Assembly: GCA_913062555.1 (NCBI GenBank)
Contig: CAJXVU010000003.1
Location: forward strand, 109,711 to 173,710
Direction of reading: 5' to 3'
Source: an uncultured Bacteroidota bacterium
GTDB taxonomy: Bacteria; Bacteroidota; Bacteroidia; Flavobacteriales; Flavobacteriaceae
Length of the DNA stretch: 64,000 nt
Part shown: one piece after another, positions 32,014 through 42,200 of the stretch
Layout: each line of letters begins with the position of its first letter
Position numbering within the stretch: the first letter of the stretch is position 1
Notes under the pieces: model-generated
Told to the model about the DNA's origin: nothing
The model's input: only the letters and a program-made list of their open reading frames with translations
Databases searched by the model: none
Translations under genes and position numbers: made by a program

Positions 32014-32529
32014 ATGATTTATAGATTTAGAATCATCCTTGATACCGACACTGAAGACGATGTTTTTCGTGATTTAGAAATTAGAGAAACGAGTACACTC
32101 GAGGACTTACATAATATCATCACCCAGTCGTTTGGATTTGATGGCAGTGAAATGGCTTCGTTTTACCGCAGTGATGACGAATGGAATCAAGGTGAAGAAA
32201 TTTCTTTATTTGATATGAGTGAAGGCATTAATTCAGGACGATTGATGAATGAAACGATTATTGATGATGTTATCAATGAAGTTAATACTAAACTAATCTA
32301 TGTTTATGATTTCCTTAATATGTGGACTTTTTTAGTGGAGCTGGCTGAGATTGTTGAAGAAGCAGAAGGCACAGATTATCCAAACCTCATGTTTGTACAT
32401 GGCCAAATTCCTACCGAAGCTCCTGAAAAAACTTTTAAAGCCGAAAACTTGGATGAATACAATGCAATTGATGACGATCTAAATATAGATGATTACGAAG
32501 ATTTAGATTTTAATGAAAACTGGAATTAA
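32014..32529 (+). CDS. plasmid pRiA4b ORF-3 / IS1096 passenger-like domain protein
   Basis: The 171-residue protein begins MIYRFRIILDTDTEDDVFRD and contains STLEDLHNIITQSFGFDG, SFYRSDDEW and VYVYDFLNMW-like strands (YVYDFLNMWTFLVEL), matching the pRiA4b ORF-3-like domain. The C-terminal 45 residues are strongly acidic. Despite the plasmid-derived family name, this version is a standard chromosomal gene in flavobacteria and no mobile element is seen around it. Function unknown. Confidence 0.82.
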   Translation: MIYRFRIILDTDTEDDVFRDLEIRETSTLEDLHNIITQSFGFDGSEMASFYRSDDEWNQGEEISLFDMSEGINSGRLMNETIIDDVINEVNTKLIYVYDFLNMWTFLVELAEIVEEAEGTDYPNLMFVHGQIPTEAPEKTFKAENLDEYNAIDDDLNIDDYEDLDFNENWN

Positions 32530-32543
32530 TCTGATTTTTGTTA

Positions 32544-33599
32544 TTAACCCTTAGTATTCACATTTTCGTAATTTCGTTTTACAAAATCCAATGCGTTTTT
32601 TAAAATCTCACCCATATTTTTACTATGCTTAAATTTTAAGTCTGACGTATAGTCGTAAATTATAGTTTTCAATAAATCAATATGCTTATCAATAGATATG
32701 GTATCTGAGGTCATACAGCATATTAATTCCTCAATTCTATCATGATAACTAATTAAACGTTTCGCAATTATCGAACGCTCCTCTAATTTATATTGATCAA
32801 TCGACTCTTTTTGAAATTTTTCAGCAACCAGCTGTACCATTTTCAAATTTTCTTTAAAAAACTGAGGCCTATAAATATTCAGTTTCCCCTCATAGCTCTG
32901 TTGGTCAAAATCAATTGCTCTAATCTTATAAACCACATGATCAAAATCATGAGTAGGTACAATCACATAATTATAGGAACGCATATCCCCTAATAACCTA
33001 ATCATACAACGTTCATTAAACTTTACAAACTCCTTGGCAATCTGTCCTTTTTCAGCATTAGAACAGTTTGGTAGCATATTTTTTATAAACTCGTCACCAG
33101 GAATTCCAGCAATATGTTCTTCTATTAAAGTATCTTTATAAACTAAAAAATTAAGGTTGTAAGGAGATAACATATGCTCTAATTCTAACCCATAAATACG
33201 TGAGGCATCTGCTTTTTTAACGTAGAAATATGTATAATTATCATTTAAAATATTTCTAACTTTTACTCGAAAAGGTTTTGAATTACCAAAGGTGCAATAA
33301 TCTATGGCATCTATATTTAAAAAAGGAATCGTTTTTTCATTTCCATCAGAATGAAGATTGGTATACACCTTCTTCAAACTTAAATCAATATCTTCCCTTT
33401 CAAATTCATTATAATAAACCCGAATCCACAAGGTATCATTATCATGTTTATCATAAACTACTACCGAGCCCTGAAAACGCAACAAGTCATCATAAAACAC
33501 AGGGATTCTTATATTTCTCTTATAATCAGAAAGATAAGCGTGTAATTTCGGTATTACAGGGTAAGATGGTTTCTTCTTGGAAATTTTTAAGTCTTTCAT
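32544..33599 (-). CDS. unrecognised protein with protein-kinase-like catalytic core
   Basis: I do not recognise this 351-residue protein as a named family. Several features suggest a kinase-like fold: a beta-strand with lysines YFYVKKADASRI (Lys128/129), an acidic helix position near Glu139-141, a hinge-like EEHIAGIPGDEF (160-171), a catalytic-loop-like GDMRSYN (204-210, Asp205 and Asn210) and IRAIDFDQ (DFD at 230-232) in place of DFG. An N-terminal beta-rich region (residues 20-110) precedes this core and an all-helical tail follows. There is no signal or membrane segment. It is convergent with the pRiA4b-like gene and divergent from an ABC transporter operon. Substrate unknown. Confidence 0.6.
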   Translation of the reverse strand: MKDLKISKKKPSYPVIPKLHAYLSDYKRNIRIPVFYDDLLRFQGSVVVYDKHDNDTLWIRVYYNEFEREDIDLSLKKVYTNLHSDGNEKTIPFLNIDAIDYCTFGNSKPFRVKVRNILNDNYTYFYVKKADASRIYGLELEHMLSPYNLNFLVYKDTLIEEHIAGIPGDEFIKNMLPNCSNAEKGQIAKEFVKFNERCMIRLLGDMRSYNYVIVPTHDFDHVVYKIRAIDFDQQSYEGKLNIYRPQFFKENLKMVQLVAEKFQKESIDQYKLEERSIIAKRLISYHDRIEELICCMTSDTISIDKHIDLLKTIIYDYTSDLKFKHSKNMGEILKNALDFVKRNYENVNTKG

Positions 33600-33793
33600 G
33601 TGTCTCTTAATCTAATAATATTCAAAGGTCACATGTAACCTCCATTTATTCCTTCTGTTAAGTAAATAGATCTCGTAGTGGAAGTTTCATCACATGATTA
33701 TATCAATTCAAAAATACGCTATTTTTAGTAATCCAATTGTAACAACTTCTAAGATTCATCGTCTTACGTTTATAACCAATCAATCATATTACT

Positions 33794-34690
33794 TTGGAAT
33801 CAATTTTAACGATTAAAAATCTAACCAAGAAATTTGGCTACTTAACAGCCGTAAAAGATCTCACTTTCACTATAAATAAAGGGAATGTTTACGGTATTCT
33901 TGGACCTAACGGCAGCGGTAAATCGACAACCTTAGGTATTGTATTAAATGTAGTTAACAGAACTTCAGGAGACTTTCATTGGTTCGATGGAAACACAACG
34001 ACACATGATGCCTTGAAAAAAGTTGGTGCCATTATAGAGAATCCGAATTTCTATCCATATATGTCGGCATATCAAAATTTAAAATTAGTATGCAAAATTA
34101 AAGGCATTCCTTTATCAAAAATAGAGGAGAAATTAGAAATTGTAGGACTCATTGAAAGAAAGGACAGCAAGTTCAAGACCTATTCGTTAGGTATGAAACA
34201 GAGATTAGCCATTGCATCTGCTTTACTAAACGATCCTGAGATTTTAATTTTGGATGAACCAACAAATGGACTCGACCCACAGGGAATTCACCAAATTCGT
34301 GAAATCATAAAAGAAATCGCTGCTAAGGGCACAACAATTCTTCTAGCTTCTCACTTATTGGATGAGGTAGAAAAAGTATGCTCACATGTTGTGATTTTAA
34401 GAAAAGGTAAAAAGTTATATTCAGGACGTGTTGACGAAATGATTGCCAGTGATGGATTCTTTGAACTTAAGACTGACAAACATGATGAATTGATAAAGAT
34501 CCTAGAAGATCACGCCGATTTTGGAAAAATTAAAATTGAAGACGACCTAATCACTGCATTCGTAAATAAACCAATGGAAGCAGCAACTTTTAACACACTA
34601 ATGTTCGAAAAAGGAATAACACTTTCACATTTAGTAAAACGTAAGGAAAGTCTAGAAGAACAATTCCTTCAGTTAACAGACAATAACTAA
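33794..34690 (+). CDS. ABC transporter ATP-binding protein
   Basis: The 298-residue ATPase has Walker A GPNGSGKST (about residues 38-46), the signature KTYSLGMKQRLAIA, Walker B ILILDEPTNGLDPQG and the H-loop ASHLLDE. A C-terminal extension of about 80 residues is typical of exporters of the drug/antibiotic type (GldA, NatA, BcrA group). The start is TTG at 33794 with the classic MESILTIKNLTKKFG N-terminus; no ATG is available nearby. A near-match -7 element TACGTTTA at 33765-33772 with TTG at 33737 fits this start. The permease follows 19 bases later. Confidence 0.93.
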   Translation: MESILTIKNLTKKFGYLTAVKDLTFTINKGNVYGILGPNGSGKSTTLGIVLNVVNRTSGDFHWFDGNTTTHDALKKVGAIIENPNFYPYMSAYQNLKLVCKIKGIPLSKIEEKLEIVGLIERKDSKFKTYSLGMKQRLAIASALLNDPEILILDEPTNGLDPQGIHQIREIIKEIAAKGTTILLASHLLDEVEKVCSHVVILRKGKKLYSGRVDEMIASDGFFELKTDKHDELIKILEDHADFGKIKIEDDLITAFVNKPMEAATFNTLMFEKGITLSHLVKRKESLEEQFLQLTDNN

Positions 34691-34709
34691 CCACATAATC
34701 AATCGAGAA

Positions 34710-35534
34710 ATGCTACGTCTTTTACAATTAGAATTACAAAAATTATTACTCAACAGAACGAGTAAAATACTCATATTTATATCATTTGTTTTACCATTTA
34801 CTGTAATCATGCTCTCTGCAGTTAAAATTAACGTCTTTGGTTTTTTTACTTTAGAATTAGGAGAGTTAGGAATCTATAATTTCCCAATTATTTGGCACAT
34901 TACCACGTTTTTTGCCTCACAATTTAAATTTTTCTTTGCCATAGTGGTGGTTTCAATGATTGGAAATGAGTATAGCAATAAAACTATTAAACAAAACCTA
35001 ATAGATGGACTAAGTAAAAAAGAATTTATACTCTCTAAATTTTATACTATTGTTTTCTTTTCTTTTGTTGCAACTGTGCTATTAACATTAATTTCATTAC
35101 TTATTGGATTATATTATTCTAGTTACAATGAAATAGGGATCATATTAACAGAGACAGAATATTTAGTAGGATATTTTCTAAAACTTGTAGCCTTCTTTTC
35201 CTTCTGTTTATATCTGGGAATGCTTGCAAAACGCTCTGCATTTGCCTTAGCATTTTTATTTGTAGATTTTATTTTAGAATGGATCATATTAGGATTAATA
35301 ACATGGCAAGCTAATTTTGAAATCGCTGAAAAGATTCAAAACTTCTTCCCTCTAAAATCCATGTATAACCTTATAGAGCAGCCTTTTCAACGGATAGCAA
35401 TGTCTAAATTTCCAGACAAAGAAAATTTGGCATATGATTATGCGTTACACTGGCATGAAGTAGGAATTGTCTTATTTTGGACCGCACTTTTCATATTTTT
35501 ATCTTATAGACTATTAAAAAAGAGAGATTTGTAA
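34710..35534 (+). CDS. ABC-2 type transporter permease
   Basis: The 274-residue protein has six hydrophobic segments in the ABC-2 arrangement: an N-terminal helix (ILIFISFVLPFTVIML), a charged loop with GNEYSNKTIKQNLIDGLSKKEF, characteristic of this permease family, then four helices and a C-terminal RLLKKRDL. It would form a homodimer with the ATPase encoded upstream. The substrate is unknown. Immediately downstream (27 bases) begins the first giant T9SS protein gene, so read-through from this operon is likely. Confidence 0.88.
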   Translation: MLRLLQLELQKLLLNRTSKILIFISFVLPFTVIMLSAVKINVFGFFTLELGELGIYNFPIIWHITTFFASQFKFFFAIVVVSMIGNEYSNKTIKQNLIDGLSKKEFILSKFYTIVFFSFVATVLLTLISLLIGLYYSSYNEIGIILTETEYLVGYFLKLVAFFSFCLYLGMLAKRSAFALAFLFVDFILEWIILGLITWQANFEIAEKIQNFFPLKSMYNLIEQPFQRIAMSKFPDKENLAYDYALHWHEVGIVLFWTALFIFLSYRLLKKRDL

Positions 35535-35561
35535 TATATTTATGAGCTACATTGCTTGTAA

Positions 35562-38500
35562 ATGAAAAAGATATTATTAATCCTAACACTATTATTGTGC
35601 GTACCTAGTATTGCACAAAATCAAGCTTCTAACTGGTTTTTTGGCCAAGGTGCTGGGGTTAATTTCGATATCGATACTGGCGCTGTATCTTCAGTTAATG
35701 GCGGACGATTAAACACTTTAGAAGGCTGTACTTCCATCTCAGATTCCAATGGCGAGTTAGTTCTTTATACTGATGGTTCAAGGATATTTAATAGAAACCA
35801 CGAAATCATGCAAAATGGTATTGGACTCTATGGTGACAATTCTAGCACACAATCTGCGCTGGTTGTACCCGCTCCTGGCAACCCAGATATCTATTATATT
35901 TTTACTGTAGATGTCGATGTTTCGCAGGACCAGTCTGGCTCTGACTTTGGTTTTAATTATTCCATCGTGGATATAACTGGTGATAATGGATTAGGGACTG
36001 TAATAGACAAAAACATCAATTTACTTGCGAAGTGTTCAGAAAAAATTACGGCAGTTTTAAAAGATTGCGAATCGGAATCTATCTGGGTTATTACGTATGC
36101 CACAGCAGATGGTAGCCCTGGTTATTTCACGTCATATCATGCTTACGAAGTAACTACAATAGGGGTAAATCAAAATTCTGTAATTTCAACATTTCCACAA
36201 AATAACTTCCCACCACTTCCCAATGACCGCAGAGGGCAATTAAAGGCGTCACCAGACGGTACTAAATTGGCATCCGCAAACATGTTGGGGGGCCTATATT
36301 TATTTGATTTTGACACTGCTACTGGAATTGTTTCTAACCAAGAACAACTTTTTATAAATTCTATTTCCCAACAAACTTATGGTGTTGAATTTTCTCCAAA
36401 TAGCGAACTTCTATATATTCACTCATCCAATGGTCAAGGCGCTGTACAACCCGCTTCTGTACATCAGTCCTCACTAACTCAATTTAATTTATTGGCTCCA
36501 AATATTCAAGCTTCAGAGTTTAGAGTAGATCAACAACAATTATATAGAGGGTCATTACAATTAGGACCAAACGGTAAGATATATAGAGCAATGTGTGATA
36601 ATTATCTAATTGGCCAACCTTTTTTGAGTGTCATTAATAATCCAAATGCATTAGGTGCTGCCTGTAATTATGAAGATAATGCGATAAATCTATCCCCTAA
36701 TTTATCAACCCAAGGGCTCCCTCCGTTTATTCAATCTTTTTTTAATGACCAAATAGACATCATTCAAAACGGGACAAGTACTACCGATTTATTGCTATGT
36801 ACTGACGATGTCTACACCCTGAGCTACGAAGACATTCCCAATGCCGTTTATACTTGGTACAAAGACGAGGAATTGCTTAATGATGATAATTATGATCTTA
36901 TTATAACAGAAGCCGGTACTTATGAGTTATTTATAGTTTTTAATGATGGTAGTTGTGAAACTTTTGAAGGTATTGCCTATGTTAATTATTTTGAAATACC
37001 CATAGCAAACCAAACCAATCAAGTTTTAATATGCGATGACGATAATGACGACACCTGGTCGTTTGATTTGACTCTTCAAGACAATACCATTTTAGGGGCT
37101 CAGGACAATACGATATATAGTGTACATTATTTTGAATCTCCGGCTGATGCCGATAATAATGAAAATGAAATTATTGGAACTTATAATAATACTAGCAATC
37201 CACAAACTATATATGCTAGAATCCATAATGACGGGAACCCTAATTGTTATGATACTACTTCATTTACTTTAGAAGTTTTTGATACCCCATTAGCTAATCC
37301 TATTGGTGATTGGGAAATATGTGATGATGGTTTGGATGGTGATGACAAAAATGGACAGATGGACTTTGATCTGTCTCTATTAGATACGGTCGTTTTAGGA
37401 ACTCAAGATGCCTTTCAATTTGCAATTACCTACCACACCTCTCAAGGAGATGCAGACGCGAATATAAATCCATTACCTCTCCTTTATTACAATACAACAC
37501 CGAATATTGAAGCACTTTATTTAAGAATTGAAAATATTGCAAATACAGATTGCTTTTCAACAATAACATTCAATTTAATTATAAATAATATCCCAGATGT
37601 TTTTGACGTCACCTTATATCAATGTGATGAAGATGGGAGCCCAGATGGTTTCACACTATTTAACTTAACGGAAGCAAATGAAGATTTAACAGGAGGAGTA
37701 GCTGGAAGGTCTACAAAATTTTTCTTAAGTCTAGCAGAAGCACAAAACAGTACTAGTGAAATTGATGGAAATTCATTCAGTAATACCCTTAACCCTCAAA
37801 CAATTTATGTTCAGGTCATTGACGATATTTCTGGTTGTTTTGATATTGCGGAGTTAGCTCTTGACGTCACGGCGACAGATGCCAATGATGCTGCCTTATC
37901 AAATTGCGATGATGATGGTGTAGAAGATGGATTTTATAGTTTTGATTTAAACAATGCAAATGCCACCATTTTAAATGGCTTGCCTAATACTGTAACGCTA
38001 AGCTATTATGAATCTTATGAAGATTCATTATTAGAAATCAATGAATTAGAAACCCCATTTATTAATACCACGCCATATGCTCAAACTATTTTTGCGAGGG
38101 TTGAAAATGCCAATGCCTGTTATGGAATTACGCAAATAGAATTAACAGTTTTTGAACTGCCAAACATAAAAACAGAGTTCGAAACATTATATTGTCTAAA
38201 TTTCTTTCCTGAGACTATAACTTTAGATTCGGGCTTATTAAGCAATCCTCCTAGTGACTTTACATATCAATGGTCAACAGGAGAAATAACTCAAACGATA
38301 CAAATTAATGCTCCTGGTACATATACTGTTACCGTAATGAATGCAAATAATTGTACTAAGGAAAGAACTATAACTGTGCTGCCTTCAAACATTGCCACCT
38401 TTGAAAACATAGAAGTTATTGATGCGACAGCAAACAACACCATTACTATTTTTGTTTCTGGTGAAGGGGATTATGAGTTTTCATTAAATAATATCAACGG

Positions 38501-38870
38501 TCCTTATCAAGACGATAACTTTTTTGAAAATGTACCTCCTGGACTACATACTGTTTATGTGAGAGATAAAAATGATTGTGGTATTGTTAACGATATTGTT
38601 TCTGTAATTGGATTTCCTAAATTTTTCACACCAAATAATGATAGCTATCATGACACCTGGCATGTCTATGGTATCAACGACCCCTCACAGTTTGAAAGTG
38701 ACATTTTTATCTATGATCGCTATGGTAAACTCTTAAAACAATTATTACCACAAGGCCCAGGCTGGGATGGCACTTTTAATGGTTATGATCTTCCTTCTAG
38801 TGATTATTGGTTTCATGTTAAGCTACAAGATGGACGAACTTTTAAAAGTCATTTTGCTTTAAAGAGGTAA
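35562..38870 (+). CDS. T9SS type B sorting domain-containing large surface/secreted protein (paralog 1, 1102 residues)
   Basis: A signal peptide (residues 1-18) is followed by a ~370-residue propeller-like domain (NWFFGQGAGVNFD, LEGCTSISD, PNSELLYIHSSN). Then come roughly 95-residue beta repeats, each starting with an acidic C-D-D/D-x-D motif, an Ig-like pair (YTVTVMN) and the type B sorting domain at the C-terminus (FPKFFTPNNDSYHDTW, IYDRYGKLLKQL, WDGTFNGYDLPSSDYW). Type B domains send proteins through T9SS; relatives include gliding adhesins such as SprB, but binding is not shown here. It carries two repeats of the 96-residue type that is amplified in the next gene. There is no TTTCATC element in front of it; it likely depends on the ABC transporter promoter. 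Confidence 0.92.
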   Translation: MKKILLILTLLLCVPSIAQNQASNWFFGQGAGVNFDIDTGAVSSVNGGRLNTLEGCTSISDSNGELVLYTDGSRIFNRNHEIMQNGIGLYGDNSSTQSALVVPAPGNPDIYYIFTVDVDVSQDQSGSDFGFNYSIVDITGDNGLGTVIDKNINLLAKCSEKITAVLKDCESESIWVITYATADGSPGYFTSYHAYEVTTIGVNQNSVISTFPQNNFPPLPNDRRGQLKASPDGTKLASANMLGGLYLFDFDTATGIVSNQEQLFINSISQQTYGVEFSPNSELLYIHSSNGQGAVQPASVHQSSLTQFNLLAPNIQASEFRVDQQQLYRGSLQLGPNGKIYRAMCDNYLIGQPFLSVINNPNALGAACNYEDNAINLSPNLSTQGLPPFIQSFFNDQIDIIQNGTSTTDLLLCTDDVYTLSYEDIPNAVYTWYKDEELLNDDNYDLIITEAGTYELFIVFNDGSCETFEGIAYVNYFEIPIANQTNQVLICDDDNDDTWSFDLTLQDNTILGAQDNTIYSVHYFESPADADNNENEIIGTYNNTSNPQTIYARIHNDGNPNCYDTTSFTLEVFDTPLANPIGDWEICDDGLDGDDKNGQMDFDLSLLDTVVLGTQDAFQFAITYHTSQGDADANINPLPLLYYNTTPNIEALYLRIENIANTDCFSTITFNLIINNIPDVFDVTLYQCDEDGSPDGFTLFNLTEANEDLTGGVAGRSTKFFLSLAEAQNSTSEIDGNSFSNTLNPQTIYVQVIDDISGCFDIAELALDVTATDANDAALSNCDDDGVEDGFYSFDLNNANATILNGLPNTVTLSYYESYEDSLLEINELETPFINTTPYAQTIFARVENANACYGITQIELTVFELPNIKTEFETLYCLNFFPETITLDSGLLSNPPSDFTYQWSTGEITQTIQINAPGTYTVTVMNANNCTKERTITVLPSNIATFENIEVIDATANNTITIFVSGEGDYEFSLNNINGPYQDDNFFENVPPGLHTVYVRDKNDCGIVNDIVSVIGFPKFFTPNNDSYHDTWHVYGINDPSQFESDIFIYDRYGKLLKQLLPQGPGWDGTFNGYDLPSSDYWFHVKLQDGRTFKSHFALKR

Positions 38871-38946
38871 TCAAATTTACATTTATTCTTACATTAATGT
38901 TTTTCAGTGAACCTTCACTTGTACCATAATTTTAAAAAAAAGTGTA

Positions 38947-38973
38947 TTTCATCGATATTATTTGCGTTTTATC
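38947..38973 (+). promoter_or_regulatory. direct-repeat site TTTCATC-N13-TTTTATC (candidate LytTR-type operator)
   Basis: TTTCATC (38947-38953) and TTTTATC (38967-38973) are direct repeats 20 bases apart, two helical turns, with a third, weak TTTACCT at 38989. LytTR-domain regulators bind pairs of short direct repeats spaced by 12-13 bases. The same site occurs upstream of the third giant gene. Confidence 0.5.
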
Positions 38974-39018
38974 TAAAATACATCTAAGTTTACCTCCAGA
39001 AACCCAAATCAAAATACC

Positions 39019-39047
39019 AGACTATCAAAACCCAAATTTTGATGTCT
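39019..39047 (+). promoter_or_regulatory. conserved hairpin with CCCAAA loop
   Basis: ATCAAAA (39024-39030) pairs with TTTTGAT (39037-39043) around CCCAAA, extended below a one-base bulge by AGAC/GTCT. No T run follows, so it is not a standard terminator. The homologous hairpin upstream of the third giant gene keeps the loop and the TCAAAA stem. Confidence 0.55.
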
Positions 39048-39210
39048 TAAATAAATAATATTGAATCAATTAACCTACTTAAAATTACTTAACTATTTAC
39101 CTTCTAATATTAGTCTGTCATTAAGGCAAATTACAGCTATTAATTACTCAATTTTTGTGCAATCTTTAAATGAAAACATCCATCCTAATGGGTGGGTCAG
39201 AATTTAAAGT

Positions 39211-42200
39211 ATGAAAAAAGTACTATTAGCTCTAATCCTATTAACTTCCCTCAACGGTTTAGCACAAGAACAAGTCGCTAACTGGTATTTTGGGCAAGGT
39301 GCAGGTATTCGTTTTGATATAGATACTGGAGTTGTGACTTCAGTAAATGATGGTCAATTAAATACATTAGAAGGCTGTACATCAATTTCGGATGAGAATG
39401 GAGATTTGCTTCTTTATACGGATGGCTCTACTGTTTACAACAAAAATCATCAAGTCATGCAGAATGGAACTGGCTTATTTGGATCTTCTTCTGCAACACA
39501 ATCTGCTATTGTTATACCAGCTCCAAAAAACACTGATCTCTTCTATATTTTTACTGTTGATACTTCGGTTGGTGATAATACAAATTACGGTCTTAATTAT
39601 TCTATTATAGACATAACTTTAAATGGAGGACTCGGAGCAGTAACTACAAAAAACACAAATTTACTCGCTCATTGTTCTGAAAAAATTACAGCAGTTTTAA
39701 AAGATTGTAGTTCAGAATCTATTTGGGTGATAACCTTTGCCTCTGCTGACGGCTCTGTAAATCCATTTAACACATACCATGCTTTTGAAGTTTCTACAAC
39801 TGGTGTAAATACGACATCTGTCGCTTCCACATTTCCTCAAATCTCTGAAACATTAGCTGACAATGATTATAGAGGACAACTTAAAGTAGCTCCCGATGGT
39901 AGCAGTATAGCTTCTGCTAATATGTCTGGAAGTCTTTATTTTCATGATTTTAATACAGATACAGGAGTTGTATCAAATCAATTACCCCTAATTATAAATT
40001 CCAATTCTGCTTCACCATATGGCGTAGAGTTTTCTCCAAATAGTGAATTACTTTATATTCACTCATCTAATGATACAACTTATAATGGGTCTGCATCAAT
40101 TCATCAATCAACATTAACACAATTTAATCTTCAAGCCGCTGATATTCAAGCTTCGGAATATACCGTAGATCAACGACAATTATATAGAGGATCTTTACAA
40201 TTAGGCCCAAATGGTAAAATATATAGAGCATTAAGCGCAAATTACCTTACTGGCCTTCCTTATTTAGGGGTTATAAATAATCCTAATGCTATTGGTGCAG
40301 CTTGTGATTATCAACATGACGCTGTTAGCTTATCTCCAAATTTATCAACTCAAGGCCTGCCTCCATTTATTCAATCAATTATAAATAACCAGATTGAAAT
40401 AGATATCATTCAAAATAGCATTAACAATTCAGAACTCTCATTATGTGTTGGGGAGACATATACCCTTAGTTACGACAATATTGCAAATGCCACTTATAAC
40501 TGGTATAAGGATGATGTATTACTTACGGAATCCGATTTTGATTTGATAATAACCGAACCTGGAAATTATAAACTCATTATTAATACTGAAAGCATTACCT
40601 GTGATACGCTTGAGGGTATAGTAAATGTGACTTATGTTGAAGTTCCTGTTGCTAATTCAATAAATAACGTTAGTATCTGTGATGATAATAATAATGACAC
40701 ATGGTCTTTCGATTTTAGTATACTCGATACTCAAGTATTAGCTACTCAAAGTGCGACTACTTATAGCGTTCAGTATTTTACCTCTCAGGCAGATGCTGAT
40801 AATAACCAAAATGCTATTACAGGAAGCTACAGCAATATTAGTAGTCCACAACAGATTTATACTAGAATCCACAATAATGCAAATACCAGTTGTTACGATA
40901 CTACTTCCTTTTATGTGGAAGTATTTGATAGTCCAGCAGCTAATTCCATTGCAGATATTAATATCTGTGATGATAATAATGATGCCACCTGGTCTTTTGA
41001 TTTTAGTATTCTAGACGTCCAAGTATTAGCAGAACAAAACAATGCTATATTTAGTGTTCAATATTTTACATCTCAAGCAGATGCCGATAATAACCAAAAT
41101 GCAATCACAGGAAACTATAACAATATTAGTAGTCCACAGCAGATTTATACTAGAATCCACAATAACGCAAATACCAGTTGTTACGATACTACTTCCTTTT
41201 ATGTGGAAGTATTTGATAGTCCAACAGCAAATCCTATTGTTGACATTAATATCTGTGATGATAATAATGATGCTACCTGGTCTTTCGATTTTAGTACTCT
41301 AGATGTCCAAGTATTAGCAGAACAAAACAATGCTATATTTAGCGTTCAGTATTTTACATCTCAAGCAGATGCCGATAATAATGTGAACCCTATTACAGGA
41401 AACTATAGCAATATTAGTAGTCCACAGCAGATTTATACTAGAATTCACAATAATGCAAATACAGGTTGTTATGACACGACTTCCTTTTTTGTAACAGTAT
41501 TTAATAGTCTAATTGCAAATTCTATTGCCGATATTATTATCTGTGATGATAATAATGACGATACTTGGTATTTTGATTTTAGTTCTTTGGATGCTCAAGT
41601 ATTGGCAGAGAGAAGTAATACTGCCTTTAGCGTTCAGTATTTCACCTCTCAGGCTGATGCCGATAATAATATGAACCCAATTACGGAATACTATAGCAAT
41701 ATTAACAGTCCGCAGCAGATCTATTCAAGAATACACAATAATGCATATACCAATTGCTTTGATACGACTTCATTCTCTATAGCTATATATGATAACCCAA
41801 TAGCAAATCCTATAGCAGATATTAATATCTGTGATGATAATAACGATGCCACTTGGTCTTTCGATTTTAGTACTTTGGATACTCAAGTATTAGCCGAACA
41901 AAACAATGCTATATTTAGCGTTCAGTATTTTACATCTCAAGCAGATGCTGATAATAATGTGAACCCTATCACAGGAAACTATAACAATATTAGTAGTCCA
42001 CAACAGATTTATACTAGAATCCACAATAATGCAAATGCTGGTTGTTATGATACAGCTTCATTCTCTATAGCTGTATTTGATAGTCCTATAGCTAATCCTA
42101 TTGCCGATATTAATATCTGTGATGATAATAATGATGCTACCTGGTCTTTCGATTTTAGTACTCTAGACGTCCAAGTATTAGCTACTCAAAGTGCGACTAC

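Larger units (their letters stand above)
38871..39210. other. intergenic region with regulatory elements between two T9SS paralogs
   Basis: The 340-base gap contains a direct-repeat site (38947-38973), a CCCAAA-loop hairpin (39019-39047) and then 163 AT-rich bases before the next ATG. The block 38941-39055 closely resembles 44019-44137 upstream of the third giant gene. No reading frame is seen. Confidence 0.7.

Noticed and set aside
32014..32529. pRiA4b ORF-3/IS1096-type name suggesting a mobile element.
   Set aside because: No transposase, terminal inverted repeats or target duplications flank it; the family is a chromosomal domain in this lineage.
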